DNA from: Hirsutella rhossiliensis
Lineage: Eukaryota; Ascomycota; Sordariomycetes; Hypocreales; Ophiocordycipitaceae
DNA: 64,000 nucleotides
Assembly: GCF_020360975.1 (NCBI RefSeq)
Contig: NW_025408668.1
Coordinates: forward strand, 806,001 to 870,000
Direction of reading: 5' to 3'
The position numbers and the translations under genes were made by a program. Below are positions 12,601 to 23,399 of this stretch, in pieces (within the stretch, counting starts at the first letter, position 1; each line of letters starts with the position of its first letter). The notes under the pieces are model-generated. The model made no database searches, had not been told where the DNA came from, and was given only the letters and a program-made list of their open reading frames with translations.

Positions 12601-14060
12601 AAAATATAAAGCCCGTTTCGTAATATAGGGATTTAAGTAGATCTATAGCTTAGATTTCCTAGATACCTTCTTAACTATAGCTAGACCTAAATCTATTAGA
12701 ATTCTACTTATTTTAGCTATTATCTATAAATTTAAACCTTTATAAATAGATATAATAAATGCCTTTATATATACCGATATAGATAGTAAAGTATATATCG
12801 ATCTTCTTATAGGCTACGAAGAATACGCTCTTAAAGAATATTATTTAAAATATAGATTAGCTTCTAAAGCTAAAGGAATTAAATTAACTATATTCCTAGA
12901 CCTATATAAAACCGGTTAAATTAAAGCATAGCTAAAGAAAGCATTATATAGCCTAAAATAAAGTCCTAAGCTCTAGTATAATTATTTAAAAATTATATTA
13001 AATAAACTTAGATTTCTTCCTCTTTTAATAGATAAAGGAGTATTTATAGATAAGGACTATAGTATAGCCTTAGCAATTTACGTCGACGACTTTCTTATAG
13101 TAGGGCCCTTTAAATCTATAATAAAAGAAAGATTATTTAAAGAATTATCTAAATTCCTAGATTTTACTATCTTAGGAGATATAAAAGACTTCTTAGGTCT
13201 AAATATTATAATAAACCGAGAAATTAAAGAGCTATATATATCCTAAGAAAATTATACCTTAAATAAATTAAAGGAATTTAATAAAGAAGGTTTAGAAACT
13301 TCGAATTTACCCGCTATAGTAGGCTTTAAGCTTATAAAAGCAAAGGAATTACCTTCTAAGGAAGATATATTATAATTTTAAAAAGAAATAGAATCTCTAT
13401 TATACTTAGCCTTATTTACTAGGCTAGATATCCTATATTCTATAATTTCCTATGCTAGATTCGCGGCTAAGCTAGACTAAACGTATTTTAAGGCTTTAAA
13501 TATAATTTAGAAATATTTAAATAAATTCCCTAGCCTAAAGATTAAATATAATTATAATATCCCTTTTACCTATCTATATATAAAGGGTTTTACTAACTCT
13601 AGCTAGGCGTCGGATTTAATAAGCGGAAACGCCTTTTCCGGTTACTATTTTTATATATATAATAATATAATAGGCTAGGCTTACTTTAAGTAGAAAGCTA
13701 TTACCCTTTCTACTTATAAAGTAGAGTATATTAGCCTTAGGGAGGTAAATAAAGAAGCTATCTATTTAAATATACTTTTTAAAAATATTACTAAGGATCT
13801 ATCTATTAAAATTCCTAATACTATACCTCCTATTTTAACGGATAATACTACTACTATTAAATTAGTAGAAAATCCGGAATTTTATAAAAGGTCTAGGTAT
13901 ATAAGATTAGCCTATTACTATACTAGAACTAGTATAAAAGAAGGGGAAATTAGAGTTTTTTATATTAAATTAAAAGATAATATAGCTAATGTTTTTACGA
14001 AGGAATTAAGACCTAGATTACTCTCTAAATTTAAAGACGGTCTATCCTTAATATAAGTTC
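9700..14060 (+). pseudogene. E gag-pol polyprotein, RIP-inactivated
   Basis: A single copia-type frame of about 1,430 codons, broken by TAA/TAG. In order: Gag (about 9760-10350) with a degenerate zinc knuckle near 10340-10380; protease with the conserved stretch RYIVLNKNFPI (about 10850-10890); integrase core (about 11400-11850) with VLDIQG and INRTILKKVRALL; a basic/Ser-rich linker; RT (about 12460-13250) with an intact YVDD at 13079-13090; and RNase H (about 13540-14030) ending near VFTKELRPRLL. E is the only element in the window whose RT keeps both catalytic aspartates, because they are encoded GACGAC without a TG step. The domain order protease-integrase-RT-RNase H defines it as copia. 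The number of stops rules out activity. Confidence 0.92.
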
Positions 14061-14216
14061 CTAAGCAATTAAAAGGGGTTTTTAGATATTTCTTATACTT
14101 TCTATATCTTTCCCTTACTAGGTTTTTCCTTTTTAGGTTTCCGAAAGAAATATTTACTAGGTTTTTATCTATTAAGATTTTCCTAGTAATAATAGGTTTT
14201 ACCTTATATAAGGTTA
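13115..14216 (+). repeat. First unit of a 1.1-kb tandem duplication inside E
   Basis: It spans the end of the RT domain, RNase H and part of the 3' untranslated region. The same sequence starts again at 14217 with the shared junction TCTATAATAAAAG. Unit 2 continues to 14422 and, after element F, from 20874 to about 21773. The two units differ mainly by extra C-to-T/G-to-A changes in unit 2. Confidence 0.88.
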
Positions 14217-14422
14217 TCTATAATAAAAGAAAGATTATTTAAAGAATTATTTAAATTCCTAAATTTTACTATCTTAAGAGATATAAAAGACTTCTTATAT
14301 CTAAATATTATATTAAACTAAGAAAATAAAGAGCTATATATATCCTAGGAAAATTATACCTTAAATAAATTAAAGGAATTTAATAAAGAAGGTTTAAGAA
14401 CTTTAAATTTACCCGTTATAGT

Positions 14423-14891
14423 TCTTACGAAGAGAGATATAAGAAGTGCATAAAAATATATAAAGGTAAAATTAGAAGTAAGGGGTCGGATAGGCAGGGC
14501 AGAGAGATTTAATTCTTACGTAAGCAGCAATTACGGCAGGGGAGTAATTATTATATTGCCTTAATTATCCTTCTTTCCTTTATCTAACGCCCCTCTTTAT
14601 ACCCGTCTAGCATCTTAATTAATAAAGAAGATCCTACTTAAAGAAGCTACTAATGTCCCTTTAACTACCGAGCTTTTTACCGGTTTTTCTCCTCCTTTCT
14701 AGCCGTTGCCGGTATATCCGTCTTATCTCTCGCTACCTCTATAGGAAGCTATCGCTACTTCTACTTCCCCTTATGCCCCTACCCTCCTCTCTACACCTCC
14801 TTTTAGCTCCTTCCTTAAAACCTGTTTTTTAGCTTCCTAGGTCCCTAGGGATATCTCCGAGAACTACGAAATTAGGCCACGCTTCGCGACA
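14423..14891 (-). repeat. F 3' LTR
   Basis: 469 bp. In element orientation it starts TGTCGCGAAG at 14891, right after the polypurine tract. It differs from the 5' LTR mostly by CA/TG-to-TA changes. Confidence 0.92.
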
Positions 14892-14999
14892 CACCCCCTT
14901 AGCTATAGCCTGCCCCTTAAGGGCATAGCTAATATAGCTTCGGGCTGGTAAGCGTAAAAGGGGGCCTTTAAGAAGAATAAGTCCTAATTAAGCTAGGGG

Positions 15000-17965
15000 C
15001 CCTCCTTTAGGATAAGTCCTAATTCCTCTCTTCGGCTATAGACGTCTCCTTCCTCCTACGTGCTATTAGCTCCTCTCGTAGACTCTTAAGGCGGGCTTCT
15101 AAGGATAGCTTTTCTTAAACGTCTTCTAGCCTAATTTGCTATAAAAAGACAGCTAGCTTCTACTTCGGTAAGGGCTTCGTAAGACCGTCGGCTTTTATCG
15201 ATACCGTTAGAACCTAACGGACGGAAATAAGTCCCCTTTAGACCTCTTAGCGTAACTAATGCTAGTAGATATCGATATACTATAGCTAGGTCGATAGCTT
15301 ACTGTTTTCCTCCGTAAGAATTCGTATAGTCTGCGTGTTATCGCATTCTATAGCTAACGGGGACGGAATTTATAGTCGTAACGATATTAGTAGCCGGCTA
15401 AGGAAAATCGCTTCTTTTAACGCTTCTAAAAGAGCTAGTAGCTCTGCCTCCGTACTTAATATAGTAACGGTAGCTTGCTTCGACGCTCTCTAAGCAATGG
15501 TTTCTCTAAAAAGGGATATAATATACCCCTATAAGCTCTTTCTATCTAATAAATTGTCGGTAAAGGACGAATCGCTCGAATAGAGGAAGATTTCGGTAGC
15601 TGATTTCCTTCCCTGCCCTCCTAGGCGCAGACTATATAATCTTATTAAATAGAGATAAAGGATAGCTCTATCTACTACTTCTTAATGCCTAGGGCTAGGA
15701 TTCTAGTTATGCCTAGCTAGCCGGGAGACCGTAAAAGAGATATCCGGTCTAGTAGAAATAGCTAAAAAAAGCAGGGAGCCTACCTTCTATTAGTATTAGT
15801 ATTTCTCTTGCTCCCTAGCTTAATAGGACGGATTAGGCAAAAGCTCTTTATCTAATATAGGCATAGAGGGAAGCTTCTTATCGAGGGAATTAAGGAGGAA
15901 TTTATAAGCGACCTTATCGATATAGGCGTCTTAGGTAAGCTAGATAATCCGTTAGGACCTATTCTAAAGGATTCGTATCCCTAGGAACTACTTTAGCTCT
16001 CTAAGCCTAGTTATCTTATACTTTTATTATAGGCCTCGTATAGCCTCCCTAGTAGCAGCTTCTTCCTCTTTCCTATAGGCTTAGATAATATTATCGACGT
16101 AGAAGAAGACCGTGATTTTACCCTTTTGCATTATATACGGTTCCTAAGGGACTTTCTTAAAGCCTAGGGCTTTAAGGGAACCTATTAAATACTATTGCTA
16201 AAGAAGGGGTGATCTTCGTAATCCGTATAGAGCTTTCCTAAGCCGTAGAACCTTTCCTAGCTATTAGAAGCCTAGTAGAAGGCGTATATAGATAACTTCT
16301 TCTTCCTTAAGAGGGCAGTTAACGAAGGCGTTAACTATATCTATCTATTCGAGCTCGAGGTCGAATTCTGCTGCTATAGCTATAAGGGTCCGAAAAGACA
16401 TCCCTGCTAGGGTGGTTGCCCTAGTAGGTAGATCCCCTTTTTCCTATTAATTCCCATAGATAACTAGCCGGGCTTTATACTTTTAAAGGAAGCCGTGTTT
16501 ATTAGTCTTATAGATAAAGACCTACTTATAGCTAAGGACCTATTTTCCTCTTACCTTTTCCTTAAGGACCTCTTCGAAAGACCCTATCTCCTCGTATAAG
16601 GCTAGGTGGTCTTTCTAGGCCTAGAAAAACTAGTCTCTAAAGGAGTGTTTTTCTAGCTACTTTTAGTTTGCTAGTAGGTCTAGGAGGTCTCTTTTATATA
16701 CCTTCCTTGCTAATAGAGGCTTAAAAAGCCGGCCTGCTATAAATGCTCTATAGGAACCGTCTTCTATAGGCGTTAGATAGAAGTCGGAAAAACGATCGAA
16801 ATAGGGGAGAGGTTAGTCTTCTTTAGTATCCGTATCGGGCTCTATACCTTCCTTTACTTCTCGAAGTAGGGATAAAAAGGCAGCCGGGTAATCCTTTAAG
16901 AGAGGTGCCTTTCCTACCCCCTTAAGGGTCGAGACGGGAAGACTAACTAAAAAAGCTACTTTTAGATCTTCTTCTTATTCCGTAAGAGGAGGCGTAGGGA
17001 GGTAGGCGTATTCTAGCTCTACCGCTTTCCTATAGTCTCCTTCTTCGTCTAGATTATTTAATCTAGTAGCTTCCTCTTCTTCGAAGTTAGCGTTATCCTC
17101 TACTACTTCGACGTTAGTTTCTTCTTCTATTTCCTCGTCTAGGACTTCTTCTTAAGACTGTTAGGAAGGGGGGATTTAAATCTTCTAAATTAGCTAACGT
17201 TAAGAGTGTAAGAGGGGCTATTAATCCCTCTTTCTATCGAAGAAGCTAGATTCGTCGAAAATCATATCCCTAGTCGAAATAACCTTCTATAGAAGAGGAA
17301 TCTAGATCCGGAAGATATTTATAGAATTATAACTAACGAGGTAACTAATAAAGGCTCTAGGATTAAGCTTTCTTTTCTTCTTCCTTTTTAGCTATATATC
17401 GGTAGTTATAGCGTATGCCTTGCAGCCGTAGGCACGAAGGTAGGCTAGCGAGGCCCTCTTCTTCGTAAAGAGCTCGAGGGGGGATTTCTAGTCTATTCCT
17501 TAGTTTAGTTCCCTAGGGTCCTTAGGGTCCCTAGGGGTCCGGTTCTAAAGGTAATAGGCGGTCTCAACGACTTCCCTCTAAAGGTCGTAGGGAAGCCTCG
17601 TAGTAAGTCTTATTATACGGGCCCTTTCTATTATAGCACCCCCTAATCTTTCTACCCCTCCGTTCTAGGCCTAGGTATTCGGTGCTAACGGGAGGGGTAA
17701 AATGCCCCTTTTTCGAAGCTAATTTAAGATATCCTTCGTAAATAGCTCTCTATTAGACCGTATCTTCTTTACCTCGTAGCCGAAGTAGGAATTTATCTAG
17801 TTAACGAAGTCCCGGAGGGCAGACTAGTTATACTTACTTAGGTAGGTCCGTAAGAAATAGGGGAAAACTATCCCTAAAAAGGCGTCTATAAAAAACATTA
17901 CCCTAACGAAGCTTTCCTAATCCCTAGAGACGTCGGTTTAGTCGACCTAAATTTCCTTACACGGC
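15000..17965 (-). pseudogene. F pol: integrase, RT and RNase H, RIP-inactivated
   Basis: The pol half of a copia polyprotein. The integrase core runs from 17965 to about 17530. It opens with the first catalytic Asp in VD*TDVSRD (TAG for Trp) and FFIDAF, continues through SYFGYEVKKIRSNREL, and reaches the catalytic Glu in NGGVERLGGAIIERAR. An acidic Glu-rich linker follows (about 17180-16990). RT occupies about 16650-15850 with YVDN (16090-16101) in place of YVDD, and RNase H about 15500-15050. Codons for Gln and Trp are widely TAA/TAG. The same region is found at 59.3-62.5 kb in copia-3 with only scattered differences, so the two copies separated recently compared with E or A. Confidence 0.9.
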
Positions 17966-20090
17966 TGGTCCGGCCGTAAAGGCGTTCGTCTAGAAATTCG
18001 TCTCCTAGTCTTTCCTTAGCCGTAGTGTTCGCATTCGACGGTCTTTAGGCCCCTTATTCGTACGCCCTATTATTAGCCTAGCTTATATAAAGCTAGGGGG
18101 CCCGGGTAACCGAGTCGTGCGTGCTAAAGAATGCCGTCTCCTTAGGCTACTAGAAGAGGGTCTTTTATAGTAGACCTATTCCTCCTAGTAGGGAAAGCTA
18201 ACTTCTCGAGTGTTTCCTTCCTATAAATAGGTTAGAATTCGAGAACGAATTAACCGAATTTCTCCTCGATAAGCCTAATAGTCTGATTCTTCTAGACTAG
18301 CCTTATAGGTTTAGACGTTATATCCTAGAAGATTCCTTCCTCTCGAAGAAGGCGGAAGGAAATTAAGCTCGTTAAAAATCGAGGGCAAAAAGCTACCCTT
18401 TTTCGTCGAAGAATTTATATAGATCTATTAGGTAATTTTATCGTGAAATTTACCCTTCTATATCCCTCTATCCGTACGGTTAATTCCCCGGTAATAAGAT
18501 ATTCCCTCCATGCTTTCTTAAAGGACTAGAATCGTAAGAGTATATTATAGATATCGAGGGAAGCACTAGAGTTAAGGATAGCTGATTTTCGTAGGGGATA
18601 GTCGGAGGGGAAGACGAATGCCGGATTTACTATACCAATGATTTTTCCTCGAATTTACGGCTCGAATAAGGGCAGCGGCGTTAGTTACTATTTCTTAGCA
18701 ACCCGAATCTTATCTATCTTCTTTTATAACGAGGGGTCCTCCTTAAGAGACTATTATACTATTTCTTAGAGCCTCTTTAAAGGGTTAAATCCTTCGGGTC
18801 GGTTTTCCTTAAAGACCTGCTAGCATTGTAATAATCGATGGCCTAGGGATTTATAGGCTAGGCAGCCGTTTCGCCTAGTCTTTCGTTTCTTCGAGGAATC
18901 CTCGTCCTAATCCGGAAGGTCTACTTAAAAACCTCCCCTTTTTACCCCTTATTACTAATATTAACGAGGTTCGATTTCGACTAGTTCCCTGATTTTTCGA
19001 CTAACGGACTAAAAGGTCTATTAGGGGACTAGTCGGGCCGGTCTAACTAATAGGGCCGGGGCCGGGCCCGGAGCAAGATACGAAGCCGGGGCCGGGACCG
19101 GGGCAGCCGTTAAAGACGGTGTTAAGGCTCTCGAGGGAGGTAGAGCCGGAGGGGCAACAGCCGCAGCAGCAGCAGCGGGACCCGCAGCAATAGGGGCTGC
19201 AGCAGCTGCAGGGGCAGTAGGTCGAGGCGTCTAGGTCGAGTGCTAGCTACGAAGGAATAAGACTGCTTGCTATTATACTCTAGCAGCCTCTTCGTCTAGT
19301 TCCTAGCTAGCTTCTTAAAAGATAGTCGAGTAACCGTTACTAATAGGCTTTATTAGCAGAGATATATCCCGTAGCTACTAGCCGGAAAGAGCTTCTATAA
19401 GGAAGTATTAGTTAGCTTCCTCGAGGATTTCTTCCTACTTAGCTAGCTACGAAGAAGCTAGTAGGTTCCTAGTAGAAAAGGCTCCTAGGTATACTATATA
19501 GGTCTTCCTAATACGGTTAGTTATATAGCCCCTCGAGGGAGCTATTGAGGTCTCGAGCTTTAAAAGCCACTGCCTAGGAGTCTCTTCCTCTCGAAGAGTA
19601 ATTAGCTTTACGGCACTAACGGATTCCGTTATCGCCGTGCGTGCAGTAGTTAGCAGCTTCGTCTCGTAAAGGTATTCCTTACGGTAACTCTCGTAGTTAC
19701 CTAAGGCAGCAGAAAAAGCTCTCTATTATACGGAGGTTAGCTCGGAGAAGAGGGAAGCTCCCTCTATAAATTCCGTTACTCTAGGACGAAGAGGGGGCTC
19801 GAGAGGGTCCTACTTATTAGAGAAGACTAAATTATAGATAGTTCTATCTATATAAGCCCGTAGCTCCTTTACCTACTTATCCTAATCTTAGGGCTCTATA
19901 AGAATCGTCCTATAGACCGTAGGGACGGTAGAGGAGTCGGTTTTCGTTATTATTACGGGGAAGGGTAGAAAAGTCAGGTAAAAATCGGCTTTTCTAGTAA
20001 GAGGGGTAAAAGGAAGCTACGAGGGATATAAGAAAGGTGCCTTTTACAGCAGCCGGAAGGTATAAGAATTCTATTCCTCCCGGGCTTATA
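17966..20090 (-). pseudogene. F gag and GAG-pre-integrase, RIP-inactivated
   Basis: The N-terminal half of the F polyprotein on the minus strand. An alanine/proline-rich stretch lies at about 19225-19140. A zinc knuckle at 18826-18873 reads CLAYKSLGHRLLQC, where the second Cys of CX2CX4HX4C is Tyr, the expected TGC-to-TAC RIP product. The tract RIEGYRRVNFTIKLP lies near 18440-18485. The pre-integrase motif H-ARLGYPGPLALYKLG is at about 18090-18140, followed by ECEHYGxGKTRRRISRR at about 17985-18035. In copia-1 and copia-3 the knuckle region has a different sequence. Gag would package the RNA. Confidence 0.88.
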
Positions 20091-20103
20091 ACTATTACGA
20101 AAA

Positions 20104-20392
20104 AGATATAGCCGCCTATTAGATATAAGCGACAGCGTTAATTAACGTATATAGAGTACGCGATATACCCCCTTAGGGATATCGGGTTAATTCGTCCCGG
20201 GATACCTAGATATCCTAGACTATAGCGGGAATTTTTATATAGGCAGGCCCTATGCTAAAACCGCGCTTAATTGCGCTAGCGGGACTCGAACCACGGGCCT
20301 TCGGGTAATGCGCGCCAGGCTAGCTAGAAGAAGTGCGTGCGCAGTCACCGGGAAGTTCCCGGAGGGGTAACCCCTCCGCCCGGGCTTATAAC
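20104..20392 (-). mobile_element. SINE-like 289-bp insert in the F leader
   Basis: This block sits between the F coding region and its 5' LTR and is absent from copia-1, where leader and LTR join directly. It is bracketed by a direct repeat of about 30 bp: CCCGGGCTTATAACT followed by ACGAA and AGAT, at 20088 and 20378. That is what a long target duplication would look like. On the minus strand it begins with two hairpin-forming palindromes (GGAGGGGTAACCCCTCC at 20361-20377; CCGGGAAGTTCCCGG at 20349-20363), then a tRNA-like head, then about 160 bp of unrelated body. Alternative: an original leader segment that copia-1 lost by recombination between the repeats. Confidence 0.5.
20271..20342 (-). 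other. tRNA-like sequence with Pol III A/B-box motifs
   Basis: On the minus strand there is a perfect B box GGTTCGAGTCC (20286-20296) preceded by TAGCTAGCCTGG, an A-box-like motif one base short of the usual TAGCTCAGCCTGG. The ends TGCGCA... and ...TAGCGCA can pair like an acceptor stem. The A-to-B spacing is about 11 bp too short for a working tRNA and no proper anticodon arm can be drawn, so this is a tRNA-derived relic, as in SINE heads, and not a tRNA gene. Confidence 0.55.
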
Positions 20393-20868
20393 TCTCACGA
20401 AGAGAGATGCGAGAAGTGCATGAAAATGCACGAAGGTGAAATTAGAAGTAAGGGGTCGGATAGGCAGGGCAGAGAGATTTAATTCTTGCGTGAGCAGCAA
20501 TTGCGGTAGGGGAGTGATTGTTATATTGCTTTAATTGTCCTTCTTTCCTCTATCTAACGCCCCTCTTTATACCCGTCTAGCATCTTAATTAATAAAGAAG
20601 ATCCTGCTTAAAGAAGCTACTAATATCCCTTTAACTACCGAGCTTTTTGCCGGTTTTTCTCCTCCTTTCTAGCCGTTGCCGGCATATCCGTCTTATCTCT
20701 CGCTACCTCTATAAGAAGCTATTGCTACTTCTACTTCCCCTTATGCCCCCACCCTCCTCTCTATACCTCCTTTTAGCTCCTTCCTTAAAACCTGTTTTTT
20801 AGCTTCCTAGGTCCCTCGTGCTAAGGGATATCTCTAAGAACTACGAAATTAGGCTACGCTTCGCGATA
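20393..20868 (-). repeat. F 5' LTR
   Basis: 476 bp, the pair of 14423-14891. Its outer end (20868) abuts TSD ATAGT and the resumed E sequence; its inner end faces the SINE-like insert. Confidence 0.92.
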
Positions 20869-21982
20869 ATAGTAGGCTTTAAGCTTATAAAAGCAAAGTA
20901 ATTACCTTCTAAGGAAGATATATTATAATTTTAAAACGAAATAGGATCTCTATTATACTTAGCTTTATTTACTAGGCTAGATATCTTATATTCTATAATT
21001 CCCTATACTAGATTCGCGGCTAAGCCCGACTAAACGTATTTAAAGGCTTTAAATATAATTTAGAAATATTTTAATAAATTCCTTAGCTTAAAGATTAAAT
21101 ATAATTGTAATATCTTTTCTACCTATCTATATATAAAGGGTTTTACCGTCTCTAGCTAGGCGTTAGATTTAACGGACGGAAAATCTATTTCCGGTTACTA
21201 TTTTTATATATATAATAATATAATAAGCTAGGCTTACTCTAAGTAGAAAGCTATTGCCCTTTCTACCTATAAAGTAGAGTATATTAGCTTTAAGGAGGTA
21301 AATAAAGAAGCTATTTATTTAAATATACTTTTTAAAAATATTACTAAGGATCTATTTATTAAGATTCTTAATACTATACCTCTTATTTTAACGGATAATA
21401 CTACTACTATTAAATTAGTAGAAAATCTAGAATTTTATAAAAGGTTTAAGTATATAAGATTAGCCTATTACTATACTAGAACTAGTATAAGAAAAGGGGA
21501 AATTAGAGTTTTTTATATTAAATTAAAAGATAATATAGCTAATTATTTTTATAAAGGAATTAAGACCTAGATTACTTTATAAATTTAAAGATAGTCTATC
21601 CTTAATATAAGTTCCTAAGCAATTAAAAGGTATTTTTAGATATTTCTTATACTTTTTATATCTTTCCCTTACTAGGTTTTTCCTTTTTAGGTTTCTTAGA
21701 GAAATATTTACTAAGTTTTTATCTATTAAGATTTTCCTAGTAATAATAGGTTTTACCTTATATAAGGTTATCTTATAAATAATTATTATAACTATAGATT
21801 TTTCCTACTATAGGTTTTTCTATTAGTATATACCTAAGGATTTTATTTCCTAAGAAAGAATAGGTTTTTATATATCCTATTAAGGTATAAGAATAGTTTT
21901 CCTAAATTAGGTTTTTACCCTATATATATACTACTATAAATAAATTAGTAAAGAGTATATAAATCTACTCTTTAAGGGAGGC

Positions 21983-22550
21983 TATAAGGAACGGTATTCC
22001 TACTATAAATAAAGTAGCTATAATATACTCTCCTAATTATATAAGCTAATAAGTAGTATATTAATTATAGATAAAATCCTATATTATAGAGTAAGAATCG
22101 CTCGTTATCTTATATACTATTATATATTAAACGGGTTACCGGTTATCGTATAATCGGGAATTAAAGAAATAGAGCTAGCTTAGAATACTAGCTAAGACCT
22201 CTTAAGAATACTAGTATAACTAACCTCCTTTAAATATAAATATTAGTAGAACTAAGATACTTCCTAATATACTAGAGGTGTTACTAAATCCCTTAGTCTT
22301 AGGGCTATATAGCAGCCTAAATCTAGTCCTAAAAGGTTCTTCCGTTTAGCTATAATTATCTATATAAGATGGTATGTCCGCTAGTAGATAGAGAGAGAAT
22401 TATTAACTTTAATACCTCTTCTATATACTAATATATTACTAATAAATTCTATTAAAAATCCTACCTTATACTCCTTCTTCCCTTCTATTATATAGTCTTA
22501 TATAATTCCTTAATTTCCTAAAATTCCGCTTTTACTTATATACCTTAAGA
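21983..22550 (+). repeat. E 3' LTR
   Basis: 568 bp, matching 8941-9508 along its full length. It is preceded by the polypurine tract AAGGGAGGC and followed by TSD AGGTA at 22551-22555. Confidence 0.93.
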
Positions 22551-22555
22551 AGGTA

Positions 22556-22596
22556 AAAAGGAAATTAGTCTCTATCCCCCTACTATATAATAGGCT
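22556..22596 (-). pseudogene. LINE L ORF2, 41-bp island between E and A
   Basis: Only 41 bp lie between the E and A target duplications. On the minus strand they continue the L RT frame exactly: the flank beyond A gives ...KLGKRLEA, this island gives YYIVGG then RLISF, and the flank beyond E gives LPIVGKVLK. Together these are the standard LINE RT block around RPISLL..GK. Two large elements therefore landed about 40 bp apart in the same RT gene. Confidence 0.85.
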
Positions 22597-22601
22597 TCTA
22601 G

Positions 22602-23307
22602 TATTATAGGATACCTTATAGTCGATAATCTAGGTACCTATAACGATATCTGCTTCCCTTAGGGAAGTTACCCTTAACTCCCTAAGGCTCCCCGCGGAAG
22701 AAGGAACCTAGAAGCTACTAAGTAAACTCTAGGAAATTACTTAGAAATCCTAAAAACAATAACTAAGCGGATTATATAGACATTTTATAGAGATTTCCCC
22801 TAGGGATATATTATATAGGGAATATACTACGATTTCCTAAGTAATAATAGTTCCTTAAAGACTATATTAATATTCTCCTAAGAAGTTACTATAAGAATAT
22901 AGTAAGGAAATTATAGAGAAGTACCTATACCTACCTAGGGAAAATACTAGGAAATACCGCTAATACGCTATACTACTATTATATAATTATAAGGTTAAGA
23001 TATTACTTAGTTAAAACCCTAAGTAAGGTCTTATACTCGCTATAATATATATAAAGGATAAAGAACCTATTAAATCTTAAGTAGGTAGAAAAGAATACTA
23101 ATAGTTATTACTACTCTTACTTTAACTTATAAGACTAGTAGCTAGTCTATTTTTAACGCGCGTAATAGTATACGGTAGCTAGTTTATATAATACGTTTAA
23201 TTATATATAGTAGCTAGTCTATTTAATTACCTATTAGACCAATACTAAATCTAAGTAAACGGTAAGGTTAATATACTAGCCCTATACTAAGGGACTAGTA
23301 TATAGTA
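22602..23307 (+). repeat. A 5' LTR
   Basis: 706 bp. It starts TATTATAGGATACC (the 3' copy has TATTACGGGATACC, so the ancestral start was probably TGTTACGGG) and ends AGTATATAGTA. It is identical in length to the 3' LTR; differences are mainly RIP-type transitions. Confidence 0.93.
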
Positions 23308-23399
23308 AATAGTAGTAATTCTAATTCCCTTAACTATTTATTCTCCTAAAGTCTATATTTAGTAGAATAAAAGATAAAGAATAAGGAAAGGGATAAGTT

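Larger units (their letters stand above)
14423..20868 (-). mobile_element. F: Ty1/copia retrotransposon inserted in E
   Basis: Complete minus-strand element of 6,446 bp with LTRs 14423-14891 (3') and 20393-20868 (5'). It is flanked by a perfect TSD ATAGT (14418-14422 and 20869-20873). LTR tips form an imperfect inverted pair (TGTCGCGAAG and TCTCACGAAG). The polypurine tract AAGGGGGTG abuts the 3' LTR at 14892-14900 (minus strand). It keeps noticeably more CA/TG than E, its host, in line with later arrival. Same family and orientation as copia-1 and copia-3. It carries an extra 289 bp between the 5' LTR and the coding region that copia-1 lacks. Confidence 0.95.
14217..21773 (+). repeat. Second unit of the E duplication, split by F
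   Basis: A repeated RT/RNase H tail. 14217-14422 matches 13115-13320, and 20869-21773 matches 13316 to 14216. Element F plus its 5-bp TSD accounts for the gap. This unit runs on into the true 3' end of E: its 3' untranslated region continues to a purine-rich tract (AAGGGAGGC, 21974-21982) abutting the 3' LTR. The duplication therefore precedes the F insertion, and the terminal unit retains the element's authentic 3' end. Confidence 0.85.
8941..22550 (+). mobile_element. E: Ty1/copia retrotransposon, host of F, with internal duplication
   Basis: Complete plus-strand copia element bounded by two 568-bp LTRs (8941-9508 and 21983-22550). It is flanked by a perfect 5-bp TSD AGGTA (8936-8940 and 22551-22555). 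It inserted into the RT gene of LINE L: removing E and one TSD copy restores the L reading frame. The interior holds one full gag-pol frame (about 9700-14060), a direct duplication of its last 1.1 kb (13115-14216 repeated from 14217), and element F inserted in the second duplicate copy. Without F and the duplication it would be about 6.06 kb, a normal copia size. Heavily RIP-mutated. Confidence 0.95.

Noticed and set aside
20271..20342. A functional tRNA gene on the minus strand.
   Set aside because: The B box is perfect, but A-to-B spacing is about 11 bp short and no anticodon stem-loop forms; kept only as a tRNA-derived relic.
8941..22550. Two independent E-family insertions in place of one element with an internal duplication.
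   Set aside because: Only one pair of E LTRs and one TSD pair exist, and the repeated segment has no LTR at its start; a tandem duplication explains it more simply.
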